DNA from: Paenibacillus anaericanus
GTDB taxonomy: Bacteria; Bacillota; Bacilli; Paenibacillales; Paenibacillaceae
Direction of reading: 5' to 3'
DNA length: 64,000 nt
Assembly: GCF_003994475.1 (NCBI RefSeq)
Contig: NZ_RZNY01000004.1
Coordinates: 1-64,000, forward strand
The translations under genes were made by a program, and so were the position numbers. Under the pieces are notes generated by a model that searched no databases, had not been told where the DNA came from, and worked only from the letters and a program-made list of their open reading frames with translations. This document shows, one piece after another, positions 11,916 to 21,133 of this stretch (position 1 is its first letter; the number at the start of each line of letters is the position of its first letter).

Positions 11916-12121
11916 TTGTTGTTCCCAGTTGGAAACTTCCCTCTGTACTTAATGTTCATAATTCAAAATGAATCGCTCCTCCAAAAGACATTGGCTATAT
12001 TATAACGAATATTTCCTTGATTCGGAACAGACCACGGGGGGGAGCGGCCCTCGACTGAAGTCCAGTATCGAATAAGGAACGTTATCAGTGAATAAAAGAA
12101 CGAAGAAAGGACATTATTAAC

Positions 12122-12484
12122 ATGGAAAACGTATCAAATGAAGATAAATTGGAAGCAATAAAATCTTTACAGTCGACAATTAATAAACTCGAGAATGCCT
12201 TGTCCCAGATGACTCAAAAAGGTGCAAATACTACTCTAGTAAAGAAACGGCTCAAAGCTGCATACATCGGCTTAGCCATGTTAGAAAGCGCTTGGAATCA
12301 AAGACCCCATCAATACACCCCTGAAGATATAGCAGAAGCTCGTAATGTTATTACTGGTTTACTTCCATCAATTGAAAACAGTTATGCTAAGTCAAAGGCT
12401 GGTAGTCCCCAAAGAACGCTTTTAGAAAGAAGAATTAAATCGTTGAAACTAGCTGTCCAAGCGATTGAAGATATTTCCACCTGA
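12122..12484 (+). CDS. Small helical protein of unknown function
   Basis: A 120-residue, soluble protein rich in Leu, Lys, Glu and Ala, predicted almost entirely helical with coiled-coil character in residues 10-45 and 95-118. No enzyme motif or membrane segment is seen. The ATG is preceded by AGAAAGGA, which supports translation. It is convergent with the WYL regulator downstream, with only 7 nt between the stops. I do not recognise the family. Confidence 0.6.
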   Translation: MENVSNEDKLEAIKSLQSTINKLENALSQMTQKGANTTLVKKRLKAAYIGLAMLESAWNQRPHQYTPEDIAEARNVITGLLPSIENSYAKSKAGSPQRTLLERRIKSLKLAVQAIEDIST

Positions 12485-12491
12485 AGCACGC

Positions 12492-13454
12492 TTATGGGTA
12501 GAAGAAGCTTAATCTTCCTTGTAACCCTTCTAAGATTTCTTCTGGTACTTCTCTGACTTTGATATCTGCACCTAAGAAAAGAAGCCAATTCGTTATTTCG
12601 ATTAATTCTTCTGAATTATTAACATTGATAAAAGTCTTTAGAATGGCTGTGGTTTGGTAAGGATTCGTATAGGAAATCGAAATATTTATAGGATGGTATT
12701 TTTTGAACTGGGCAATCGCCATTGAACCAAGTTCAAGGACAAGGTTGATTGCTTCTTCCTGTTTGCTTAGTTGTTCTAAAATCTTTTTCTTACTTACTCT
12801 TTTTTTCGTAGGGTATGGTTCCACATCGGTGAGATCATCGACAGGAAAAATCCGTCTCTTTTCTTCCTTTAAGTCAAAGCCTTCAATTAGCCATAGACTT
12901 TTTTCGCGATAAAGGTGCAAGAGATAAATGGGATAAGACTTTAATTCCCTCTCTTCTTTGATGGAAACCGATAAATAGCTATCCAAAAGAAGGAATTGGA
13001 TGAGTTTTTCTAACATAGGATGGGGGAGGTCTGACAGGTCAAGCAGATCGGGATTATGGGGGTTGGTCCCTTCAAAAAGCAAAATTTGATTTAAAAGAAC
13101 AAGGTCATCTTGCTGGTTTTCTGAGATGAGGCCTAGTAATTTTTCAGCTAAAGACTGACGGCTCTTTAGATAAGGGAGTTGTAGATTTCTTGTGGCCATA
13201 AAGGCAATAAACAGAGCCTTAATCTCATTATCAGTAAAACGAACAGTGGGCAGGACAGAGTTGTTCATGACAAAATAACCCCCATCCCTTCCAACTTCAG
13301 CGACAAGTGGCATCCCCATAGCTTCAATTTCTCTGATATCTCTTATAGCTGTCGAACGAGAGATATTAAATTCTTGCATGATTTCAGTAATTGTAAAGTG
13401 GGCACGATTGTTGATATACCGCATGATGATATTAATCCGTTCAACTTTTTTCAT
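12492..13454 (-). CDS. DeoR/YafY-type transcriptional regulator with WYL domain
   Basis: A 320-residue protein. The N-terminal winged helix (about 1-65) reads HFTITEIMQEFNISRSTAIR. A WYL-type ligand-sensing region follows (about 140-230), with YREKSLWLIEGFDL in place of the canonical WYL triad, and a C-terminal WCX-like part extends to 320. Regulators of this class respond to small ligands or nucleic acids. It is divergent from the GyrI-like gene at 13565, and the 110-nt intergenic region holds its promoter, so control of the two divergent small genes is likely, by context only. Confidence 0.85.
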   Translation of the reverse strand: MKKVERINIIMRYINNRAHFTITEIMQEFNISRSTAIRDIREIEAMGMPLVAEVGRDGGYFVMNNSVLPTVRFTDNEIKALFIAFMATRNLQLPYLKSRQSLAEKLLGLISENQQDDLVLLNQILLFEGTNPHNPDLLDLSDLPHPMLEKLIQFLLLDSYLSVSIKEERELKSYPIYLLHLYREKSLWLIEGFDLKEEKRRIFPVDDLTDVEPYPTKKRVSKKKILEQLSKQEEAINLVLELGSMAIAQFKKYHPINISISYTNPYQTTAILKTFINVNNSEELIEITNWLLFLGADIKVREVPEEILEGLQGRLSFFYP

Positions 13455-13494
13455 AGAAGCCCCCTAAACAGTATCATTATTTGACATGATTTAA

Positions 13495-13526
13495 GGCTAT
13501 TATAAGCCTATCAAGTGAAAAGACAA
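13495..13526 (-). promoter_or_regulatory. Promoter of the WYL regulator with dyad over the -10
   Basis: On the minus strand TTGTCT (13526-13521), 16 nt, TATAAT (13504-13499). The -10 lies inside a dyad with GGCT and AGCC arms (13495-13508), a candidate autoregulatory operator. Confidence 0.4.
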
Positions 13527-13564
13527 ATCATTTGATTAATTTTAAAAAAAGGTAGGTTTTGAAT

Positions 13565-14044
13565 ATGGCAGATTATACACTCGAGGAAAAAGACAGCTTT
13601 ATCGTTTTAGGTATTGGAACTGAGCTTAAGAGCCATTACTCAGACTTTGCCGGCCTCAACAAGGAAAAGGCAGAATTTTGGTCGGCTGTCGAACAAGATG
13701 GAAGGCTTGACACTTTAAAAGCAATCGCCACAAATGATTACATTTTTGCCGTGAACGAAGCGGTGAATAACAAGATGATGTATTATGCTGGCGTCATGAC
13801 AGAGGCATCCTTACCAGAAGCATCGAGAATTATTCAATTCCCTAAGGGGGAATACCTCGTTGTTAAAGGAGAAGCGAAGACAGCTGATGAGCTCGGTAAT
13901 CAGCTTGCCGGCATTGCCTTTGGACAAGTCTTACCAGAAGCAACGAATTTTGCCTATGTTGGCGGGCCGAATACAACAGCCCTGATGGGGCAGCGAAACG
14001 ACTTAGTATTTGGAGAAATGTGGATTCCTGTTGTTAGGAAATAA
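13565..14044 (+). CDS. GyrI-like / effector-binding-domain protein
   Basis: A 159-residue single-domain protein resembling the GyrI-like small-molecule-binding (SOUL/BmrR C-terminal) fold. It has an alternating beta pattern, KGEYLVVKGEA (about 98-108), and an ending FGEMWIPVV typical of these domains. Such stand-alone domains bind hydrophobic cations or hydrolyse or sequester drugs; the ligand here is unknown. I chose the ATG at 13565, 8 nt after AGGTAGG, over the TTG at 13559. It lies between a divergent WYL regulator and a second small gene on the same strand. Confidence 0.65.
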   Translation: MADYTLEEKDSFIVLGIGTELKSHYSDFAGLNKEKAEFWSAVEQDGRLDTLKAIATNDYIFAVNEAVNNKMMYYAGVMTEASLPEASRIIQFPKGEYLVVKGEAKTADELGNQLAGIAFGQVLPEATNFAYVGGPNTTALMGQRNDLVFGEMWIPVVRK

Positions 14045-14123
14045 TGTAAATGCTTCCGATGTAAGTTTTGCTCGAAGCACGCACTAGGAAGTAACGCTCA
14101 CAAAACTTTAAGGAGGGATGAAT

Positions 14124-14588
14124 ATGTCCTATATCGTTGATTTTAAAAATGTGTCTACGGTTGGTTTAGAGTCTTCACCAGTAGTAGAAGCGCTTGCTGG
14201 TTTACGAGCTAATGAAGCCCGTTACTTTATGAACAAATATAAGCATGAATTTACGGTTGTACCAGCTAACGAAAGCCAGGAGACCCTTGATTATGTGAAC
14301 CGAATTTTGAAAGAAGAACGTGATATTGAGTTTGTGGCCAAACCTTTAGAAACATCGCGTTTTCAAGTGGAAAATATTCAATTTTCTTACGTCTTTTATG
14401 AAGATGGTCTTGGACTCAATGTCATGTATACGGTTGATGACCCTAAGAAGCGGGCCGTTGGTTTTAAGCTTTCTGAGGGGATGGAGGTACCTAAAGAGTT
14501 AGAAGGGAAGTTTAAGTTTGCAAGGCAAAAGTCTAAATTAGCTGGAACAATTCGGGGCACGTTTTTTGTAATTAAAGGAGAATATTAA
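14124..14588 (+). CDS. Conserved-looking protein of unknown function
   Basis: A 154-residue soluble protein of mixed alpha/beta character beginning MSYIVDFKNVSTVGLESSP. No domain was recognised. The ATG at 14124 is 8 nt after AAGGAGG, while the ATG at 14118 overlaps the ribosome site. It follows the GyrI-like gene by 80 nt and ends before a terminator, so the two probably form a small operon opposite the WYL regulator. Weak resemblance to tail-fibre-adjacent phage proteins was considered but cannot be supported. Confidence 0.55.
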   Translation: MSYIVDFKNVSTVGLESSPVVEALAGLRANEARYFMNKYKHEFTVVPANESQETLDYVNRILKEERDIEFVAKPLETSRFQVENIQFSYVFYEDGLGLNVMYTVDDPKKRAVGFKLSEGMEVPKELEGKFKFARQKSKLAGTIRGTFFVIKGEY

Positions 14589-14678
14589 AGTATTACGATT
14601 TTAACTTGCTAACTAGAGTGTAAATAGGTGGTAATCTTATTGATTATCAACTGACAATTTGATTTTAACAACTTCTTC

Positions 14679-14706
14679 AGAGCTGCGGAATTTCGCAGCT
14701 CTTTTG
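14679..14706 (+). terminator. Intrinsic terminator
   Basis: AGAGCTGCG pairs with CGCAGCTCT around GAATTT, followed by TTTTG. Confidence 0.85.
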
Positions 14707-14932
14707 TACATTCAAACCATGAACGCGGATAGTTCCAATCCAGAACCTTACCGAATGAGGATTGATACCAAAGTGACTACTACTCTAAGCCGATGGTTGC
14801 AAGTTATCTTGTAAAGGTATTTCTTAATTTTACATAGATAAATGACCTCGGGATCGAAGTAATATTTAAGAGCTTTGTGTTATGTGCCGAATTTACTACT
14901 ATATTACGTAGTGGAGGCGTTGAAGATATACC

Positions 14933-14964
14933 TTGACTTTGAAGTATACTTCAACCCTTATACT
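14933..14964 (+). promoter_or_regulatory. MerR-type promoter with perfect 16-bp palindrome
   Basis: -35 TTGACT (14933-14938) and -10 TATACT (14959-14964) are separated by an unusually long 20-bp spacer. Its first 16 bases are the perfect palindrome TTGAAGTATACTTCAA. This layout is diagnostic of promoters untwisted by MerR-family activators. The next gene downstream is the esterase at 15084. No MerR gene lies in the window. Confidence 0.7.
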
Positions 14965-15083
14965 GTAAATATAGTAACGTATGCATTAGGCACAAACTAT
15001 TGATGAAGTAATAAATGAATATATAAATTCATTTCGTGCAGTATAAATTAAAAAAATGTGCATCATGAAAGGAGATATAAAAG

Positions 15084-16007
15084 ATGAGTGTACAAATTTA
15101 TAAAAAAAGACGTTCAATTAAAAGTTATCTTTTTGAAAAATATTTAGGTTTGCGAAATACAAAAAAGGGTTTTTCCAGTATTGAAAACACTACACAGTTT
15201 GTAAAACAAGTAGGAATTGAGAATTATAAGCCATATATTTTAGGAGATGTTAATTTTTCCAGCGATATTAAGGAGGAAGTGATTGAGGACATAAAGGTAT
15301 TTACATTAAATGACCAAAAATCTTTGACACAAAAAGTAATTCTTTATATACATGGAGGTGCTTGGGTTAACCAACCTTTAATTTTTCACTGGAAGTTCAT
15401 GGATATAATGGCTCAATCTCTTAATGCAAAAATTATTGCCCCTATTTATCCTAAAGTACCTCATTTTAATTATAAGCATTCCTACCCAAAACTCTTAAAC
15501 TTATATAAAGATATCCTTGGAACTGTTAAAAGTCCCAAACAATTGACCATCATGGGAGATTCAGCAGGTGGAAATATATCACTTGGTCTGGCACATCTTT
15601 TAAAGATGAATGATATACCTCAACCCAAGGACATCATTTTATTATCTGCTTGTGTTGATATGGTGCTTGATAATCCTCTTATTCCTGAATATGAAAAAAA
15701 CGACCCAATGTTGTCTGTGGGGGGAATGGAAGTAATCACAAGAATGTGGGCGAATGATAAAAACTTAGATGACCCAATAATCAGCCCTATATACGGGGAC
15801 TTTGAAGGACTTGGGAACATCACTCACTTTATTGGAACACACGAAGGTTTATATCCAGATGCTATGAAACTTGATGAAAAACTAACAAAACAAGGAATTG
15901 AAATAAATACATTTGTTTATCCCAAAATGAATCATGTGTTTGTTATTTTGCCAATCCCAGAAGCCAAAGATGCTCAACAAAAAATTATTAACATCATTAA
16001 TAACTAA
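15084..16007 (+). CDS. Alpha/beta hydrolase (acetylesterase/lipase-like)
   Basis: A 307-residue hormone-sensitive-lipase-type hydrolase. The oxyanion-hole motif HGGAWV is at residue 90, the nucleophile elbow GDSAGG has serine 160, an acidic residue lies in the C-terminal part (HEGLYPDA), and the catalytic histidine is in MNHVF near residue 290. The likely reaction is hydrolysis of small carboxylic esters; the substrate is unknown. A strong AAAGGAGAT site precedes the ATG. A MerR-type promoter 120 nt upstream suggests induction by an effector-binding activator. Confidence 0.85.
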   Translation: MSVQIYKKRRSIKSYLFEKYLGLRNTKKGFSSIENTTQFVKQVGIENYKPYILGDVNFSSDIKEEVIEDIKVFTLNDQKSLTQKVILYIHGGAWVNQPLIFHWKFMDIMAQSLNAKIIAPIYPKVPHFNYKHSYPKLLNLYKDILGTVKSPKQLTIMGDSAGGNISLGLAHLLKMNDIPQPKDIILLSACVDMVLDNPLIPEYEKNDPMLSVGGMEVITRMWANDKNLDDPIISPIYGDFEGLGNITHFIGTHEGLYPDAMKLDEKLTKQGIEINTFVYPKMNHVFVILPIPEAKDAQQKIINIINN

Positions 16008-16036
16008 GCAAGGCACTAATACTTCTACAGATCAGG

Positions 16037-16119
16037 CGACAAGAACATGTATTCATTGACAAAATGGACAATAACTTTTTTTTCATAACCGATTAGAGGA
16101 TAGTCTAATGTTAACCGAC
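16037..16119 (+). repeat. Dispersed intergenic repeat copy
   Basis: CGACAAGAACATGTATTC, then an insertion of about 30 nt, then ACCGATTAGAGGATAGTCT. It shares both blocks with the copy at 7550-7602. Confidence 0.5.
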
Positions 16120-16184
16120 CTCGACAGCCATTAAACTAACGGGAAGTTTGGAATTAATGGATTAAAAAATTCCCCTACATATTT

Positions 16185-16206
16185 TTTTGTTGCAAATGCA
16201 ACAAAA
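16185..16206. promoter_or_regulatory. Palindromic operator upstream of marR-paiA
   Basis: TTTTGTTGCA and TGCAACAAAA are perfect inverted arms separated by AA. The site lies about 60 nt before the MarR gene, next to TTATAATATT, and has the TTGCAA core common in MarR-family operators. Confidence 0.6.
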
Positions 16207-16267
16207 GTTATTATAATATTTATTATGAGTATTGTGTAGTAAAAAGGACTTGATGGAGTTGAAACAT

Positions 16268-16720
16268 ATGAAGGAAATTCTACGTGAAATCGGAATGATA
16301 GCGAGGGCATTAGATTCTATAAGCAATATAGAATTTAAAAATTATAAACTTACAAAAGGGCAGTACTTGTACCTTGTCAGAATTTGTGAAAACCCAGGAA
16401 TTATTCAAGAAAAGTTAGCTGAAATGATTAAAGTAGACCGAACAACCGCAGCTCGTGCAATACAAAAGCTCGAAATGAATGGCTTTATTGAAAAGAAAGA
16501 TGATGAGCATAACAAAAAAATAAATAAGCTTTTTCCAACAGAAAAAGGGAGAAGCGTCTTTCCTTTTATAAAAAAAGAAAATGATCATTCGAATAATGTC
16601 GCTCTAGCAGGATTTACCGAAAGCGAAGCAGATTCTTTGTTTCACCTTCTTCAAAGAGTTAGAAAAAATATAGAGTTCGACTGGGAAATTGTAAAAAAGG
16701 GGAACAAAAGAAACTATTAA
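16268..16720 (+). CDS. MarR family transcriptional regulator
   Basis: A 150-residue winged-helix regulator with dimerisation helices at both ends. The recognition region reads EKLAEMIKVDRTTAARAIQKLE, with the wing DDEHNKKINKLFPTEKG. The ATG at 16268 follows GGAG by 9 nt; two earlier in-frame starts (16232, 16253) are poorly spaced. It is 27 nt upstream of paiA, so it probably autoregulates the pair through the palindrome at 16185. The ligand is unknown; polyamines or related cations are plausible from the partner gene. Confidence 0.85.
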   Translation: MKEILREIGMIARALDSISNIEFKNYKLTKGQYLYLVRICENPGIIQEKLAEMIKVDRTTAARAIQKLEMNGFIEKKDDEHNKKINKLFPTEKGRSVFPFIKKENDHSNNVALAGFTESEADSLFHLLQRVRKNIEFDWEIVKKGNKRNY

Positions 16721-16747
16721 TGTCAAGTTAAGGAGACATATTTATAA

Positions 16748-17266
<519 letters not shown>

Positions 17267-17280
17267 CGTTTCTCTGAAAT

Positions 17281-17424
17281 GATATTCAGATTGTATTCGG
17301 GAATTTATTTATTGTTGTTGGTTGTACTAATGATCCAAAATCCAATGAATCCATCAGTTCTGGTAGCAATGACACTAATGATAAGAAAATGATGAACGAT
17401 AACAAACAAGAAAAGGATTCGTAG
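17281..17424 (+). pseudogene. Lipoprotein remnant
   Basis: An open stretch of 47 codons without a start codon. It contains a lipobox-like VVGC followed by a Ser/Asn/Asp-rich linker (TNDPKSNESISSGSNDTN) and a stop. It is probably the surviving N-terminal piece of a lipoprotein whose signal peptide start has decayed. Confidence 0.4.
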
Positions 17425-17453
17425 GCTATTCAAGCTACAAATCCTTTTTTATA
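17411..17453 (+). terminator. Intrinsic terminator
   Basis: AAAGGATTCGTAG and CTACAAATCCTTT form a stem with one mismatch, followed by TTTTTT. Confidence 0.75.
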
Positions 17454-17544
17454 TTTAAGAAGATTTCCATTTTGTTGACTGTCCTATGGAGTGGAATCGT
17501 CTTCATATTTCCAATTTATTTGCTGTGGCCATTATGGCCCACAA

Positions 17545-18180
17545 TCATGAAATATACTGCCACAACGCCAAAATGAACTCATAGACGAAATAAATCGAAA
17601 ATCCGATAAGCAGAATACCAGCAAAGACGGAGACGCCCCGAATCATTTTACGACTCATGACCTTTCGTGTGACGGAAACGATGGATAACAAGCCAACATC
17701 ATGGATAAGAATGCCGCTTAAAACGCCAATCGCTGCAATAGCGAAACTCCCTTTGTTGGAAGAGGTATACGACTCGGAAAGAACCGCGCCAAAAACAGAT
17801 ACCCAGAAGACTAGGTTACCGGGCGATACGGCCACTAGCAAGCCATTCCGATATGTGCTCCAGAACGATTTCTTTGTTTTTTCGTCTGCCGGTGTAATGT
17901 CCTTGTCCGCGTTTTTAATAGAATCGTAACCCAGATAAGCAAGAAACCCTGCGCCTATGATCCAAAGTGGAATCTGAATCAAAGGAAGAGAGAGGATGGA
18001 AGCAAACCCTAAAACCATAAAGATAATTAACGCAAAGTCGATCGTCATTCCGCCTAACCCAACAGCCCATCCGTGAAGGAAGCCGTTTTTCAGGCCTTGT
18101 TTGGTCATTTCGACCGTTATTGCTCCGACCGGCAGGGCAATGGCAAGACCGATCAGTAAGAATTTCAGATAAATCTCCAT
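17545..18180 (-). CDS. LysE family translocator
   Basis: A 211-residue membrane protein with six transmembrane helices of the LysE/RhtB type. The signature ALPVGAITVEMTKQGLKNG lies in helix 1, and SPGNLVFWVSVFG in the fourth segment. Family members export amino acids or related metabolites; the substrate here is unknown. It is monocistronic and its ribosome site is weak. Confidence 0.85.
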   Translation of the reverse strand: MEIYLKFLLIGLAIALPVGAITVEMTKQGLKNGFLHGWAVGLGGMTIDFALIIFMVLGFASILSLPLIQIPLWIIGAGFLAYLGYDSIKNADKDITPADEKTKKSFWSTYRNGLLVAVSPGNLVFWVSVFGAVLSESYTSSNKGSFAIAAIGVLSGILIHDVGLLSIVSVTRKVMSRKMIRGVSVFAGILLIGFSIYFVYEFILALWQYIS

Positions 18181-18308
18181 GCTATTTTCATTCCATTCTA
18201 TGTTTTTTTAAGACACGTAAAAATAATTCTAATATATTACCTAAACGAAGGCAACCCTTGCTATTCTTGTCAAGCTGCTGAGTCAATCTTGTCATCTGTA
18301 AGATATTC

Positions 18309-18671
18309 GCCATTAATGTAGCATCAGTCAATCAAGATGCAGCATGGGAATTTATTAAGTATGTGTGCGGTGAAGACTATGCTCGTGCTAGCTCCGAATC
18401 TAATGAATTGTTGTTAGGTCAGCAACTGTTATTAAGTCGATCAGGATATATGACTGACTATGAAGGAACCAATTTAGAGCCGTTCTATCAATTAAGATCA
18501 AAATTGCTAACGCGTAGTGACGATTGGTACAAGCTACCTGATCAATTCTTCAACGATTTTACTACGATATTAAGTCGATTTTTTAATCAATCTAGCCCAA
18601 TAAACTTTATGCTGTTTGAGGCCAAGAATATCCAATACATGTTCTTGTCCAAATCAAAAGACAAGAACTGA
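18309..18671 (+). pseudogene. Extracellular solute-binding protein, C-terminal remnant
   Basis: The stretch INVASVNQDAAWEFIKYVCG and EDYARASS, then LEPFYQLRSKLLT, looks like the last quarter of an ABC sugar-type solute-binding lipoprotein. The reading frame is open but lacks start, signal sequence and the preceding three quarters. Its 3' end contains two ACAAGAAC-type repeat sequences. No permease genes are adjacent. Confidence 0.5.
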
Positions 18672-18821
18672 TCTTCATATTTAAGAGCAGATCGTGCGGA
18701 GCTTCAGATTGTTATTCCAAAACGCTCCCTCTTTTCCTTGTATCGCAACCGTGAGTGTTAGGCAATTTTCAATACCGTAGATGATATCATTTCAATACAT
18801 CCTTGACTTACCGCTAGACAA

Positions 18822-18858
18822 AAAAAGGTCCATGAGGTGATTCCTCGAGGACCTTTTT
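18822..18858 (-). terminator. Terminator of the RNase J gene
   Basis: AAAAAGGTCC pairs with GGACCTTTTT, with inner TGAGG/CCTCG pairing. The A run at 18820 becomes the T tail on the minus strand. Confidence 0.8.
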
Positions 18859-18954
18859 CAGTATTCTGACAGACTATTCAGGACATATTCATTTGGATTA
18901 ATCAATAAGCGAATCCAGTATCTTCGTTAGTGTGTGATCAACGGTAACGGTCAC

Positions 18955-20622
18955 TTAAACTTCAATGATGATTGGAAGAATCATCGGCCGACGCTTTGTT
19001 CTATCGTACAGGAACTTTCCTAGGGTGTCCTTGATGATTTGCTTGATAATATTCCATTGGCCCAGATCAGCCTTGCTCATCCCTTGAAGGGTCGTTGCTA
19101 CAAGCTGATTAATCTCTACCATCAGCGTATCTGAATTCCGGACATAAACGAAGCCCCTAGAAATCGTGTCTGGCTCGTTCAGAATTCGACCATCCGCTTG
19201 GCTTAGTGAAATAACTGTGATGAGAATACCGTCTGCTGACAGCTGGCGCCGATCACGTAACACAACATTGCCAATATCGCCAATGCCTAGACCATCAACC
19301 AAAATCTGTCCCGCCGCTATTCGCCCCGATTGGCGAACAACGCCTGAACTCGATTCGACAATGTCCCCATTTTTTAAAATGAATATGTTATCGCTTTTAA
19401 CCCCTACGTCTTCGGCCAACAAACTGTGGTGATGGAGCATTCGGTATTCTCCATGAATTGGAATGAAATATTCGGGTTTCATTAAGGTCAGCATTAGCTT
19501 TAATTCCTCTTGGCTACCATGTCCAGAGACATGCAGTTCGCTGCGGGAACCATAGATAACTCGTACACCTAGGATGTAGAGATTGTCTATGATCCGGGCG
19601 ACGTTACGTTCATTCCCCGGAATCGGATTAGCTGCGAGAAGGACCGTGTCCCCGGCTTGTATTTCCATTAATCTATGACTTGAGTTTGCTAAGCGGGATA
19701 ATGCAGCCATCGGCTCGCCTTGACTTCCTGTGCATAGCACAGCCAGCTTTTCCGGAGCTAGTTTGGCAGCATCTGCCGGCTCAATCAACATTCCTTCGGG
19801 AATGTTTAAATAACCTAATTCTTCAGCTATTCTTACAACGTTAACCATACTTCTGCCAAGCAGGGTAAGTTTACGGTCGGTAAGACTGGCAGCATCAACA
19901 ATTTGTTGTAAGCGATGTACGTTTGAGGCAAAGGTTGAGACAAATATTCTTTGTTCGGCTTTATGGAAAGCTTCTTCAATATGGGCTCCTACAAGCCTTT
20001 CGGAAGGGGTAAAGCCTGGGCGTTCGGCATTCGTACTCTCTGAGAGAAGAAACTTTACACCGTTCTTACCAAGGTCGGCCATTTTATGTATATCAGGATA
20101 TTGCCTGTTGACCGGTGTCATATCAAACTTGAAATCTCCTGTATGCACAACGGTTCCTTCAGGCGTATCGAATGCGATTCCTAGGCAATCCGGGATGCTA
20201 TGATTTGTATTGAAGAAGGTAGTGGTAATGGAACCAAATTTAAGTGTGGATTCTGCATTAATGCAATGAAGGCTGGTCTGCCGTAAAATTCCGTGCTCCT
20301 TCAGTTTATTTTCGATTAAACCTAGCGTCAAACGGGACGCATAGATTGGAATATTTAACTGTTTAAGAAGGTAAGGAATTCCTCCTATGTGGTCTTCGTG
20401 TCCATGAGTGACCACTAATGCTCGTACTTTATCTATATTGTTCAATAAATAAGTAACATCGGGAATAATTAAATCAATTCCCAGCAAGCTCTCGTCGGGA
20501 AATTTAGAGCCGCAATCAATGACAATAATATCATCAGCGTATTGCAAGAGGTACATGTTCTTACCAATTTCATTAACACCGCCTAATGCGGTAATCCATA
20601 GCCGCTCTCCTGACATCTTCAT
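18955..20622 (-). CDS. rnj: Ribonuclease J
   Basis: A 555-residue metallo-beta-lactamase/beta-CASP ribonuclease. The zinc motif VVTHGHEDHIGG has H73, H75, D77 and H78. GDFKFD follows near 160, the beta-CASP domain with TGSQGEP near 300, and the C-terminal HVSGHGSQEE and PIHGEYR motifs. RNase J combines 5'-3' exonuclease and endonuclease activity in mRNA decay and rRNA maturation. The ATG lies 7 nt after AAGGAGG. Bacillales usually carry two paralogues (J1, J2) and some genomes have extra copies. This isolated locus, lacking the small RNA-polymerase epsilon-subunit gene usually upstream of rnjA, may be an additional one. Confidence 0.9.
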   Translation of the reverse strand: MKMSGERLWITALGGVNEIGKNMYLLQYADDIIVIDCGSKFPDESLLGIDLIIPDVTYLLNNIDKVRALVVTHGHEDHIGGIPYLLKQLNIPIYASRLTLGLIENKLKEHGILRQTSLHCINAESTLKFGSITTTFFNTNHSIPDCLGIAFDTPEGTVVHTGDFKFDMTPVNRQYPDIHKMADLGKNGVKFLLSESTNAERPGFTPSERLVGAHIEEAFHKAEQRIFVSTFASNVHRLQQIVDAASLTDRKLTLLGRSMVNVVRIAEELGYLNIPEGMLIEPADAAKLAPEKLAVLCTGSQGEPMAALSRLANSSHRLMEIQAGDTVLLAANPIPGNERNVARIIDNLYILGVRVIYGSRSELHVSGHGSQEELKLMLTLMKPEYFIPIHGEYRMLHHHSLLAEDVGVKSDNIFILKNGDIVESSSGVVRQSGRIAAGQILVDGLGIGDIGNVVLRDRRQLSADGILITVISLSQADGRILNEPDTISRGFVYVRNSDTLMVEINQLVATTLQGMSKADLGQWNIIKQIIKDTLGKFLYDRTKRRPMILPIIIEV

Positions 20623-21133
20623 AGAAGTTCCTCCTTATTGAGTTCCCCTATATTATGTGTAAATCCCAATGAACTATCCATGTATGAGTATACCTCGATC
20701 ATTCATCTTTCTCGACAATTGTTGCTGTTTATTTGTAGCCCGCCAGATTGTACCTAAACTAACTGGGCACTATAGCTCATTAATGAAAGGGCTGCCGAGC
20801 GGGAGTTCTTTGTTCAACTAACTAAAAGTTTTAGCAATACACCGATACGGTGAGATTAGTCATTACCTTTGAGTTCACGACGGTCATTCTACTCAAAGTT
20901 TAGAAATAGTACTTATTAACGTATGAACCCGTATAACATACTTCCCGTAAATATAATGAGGACTTAGTTTAAATATCCCCCCCGAATTTTGAAAGAAAGA
21001 GCCAATCAGTTAGACGGGCCTCTTTTTTATGAAACTCTATTAACGATCGATAAAATTATCTTAACTGGAAATCATTTTTTAGATTGTGTTAATCTGTCTA
21101 ATAGTGAACTCAATTTAGAGAGAAGGATGTTAC
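20623..21133. other. Intergenic region without a gene
   Basis: It holds the divergent upstream regions of the RNase J gene and of the response regulator at 21134. A degenerate hairpin-like stretch (AAAGGGCTGCCG..GAGTTCTTT near 20786-20811) and an imperfect terminator-like stem near 20997-21028 are visible. I see no open frame with a ribosome site. Confidence 0.6.
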
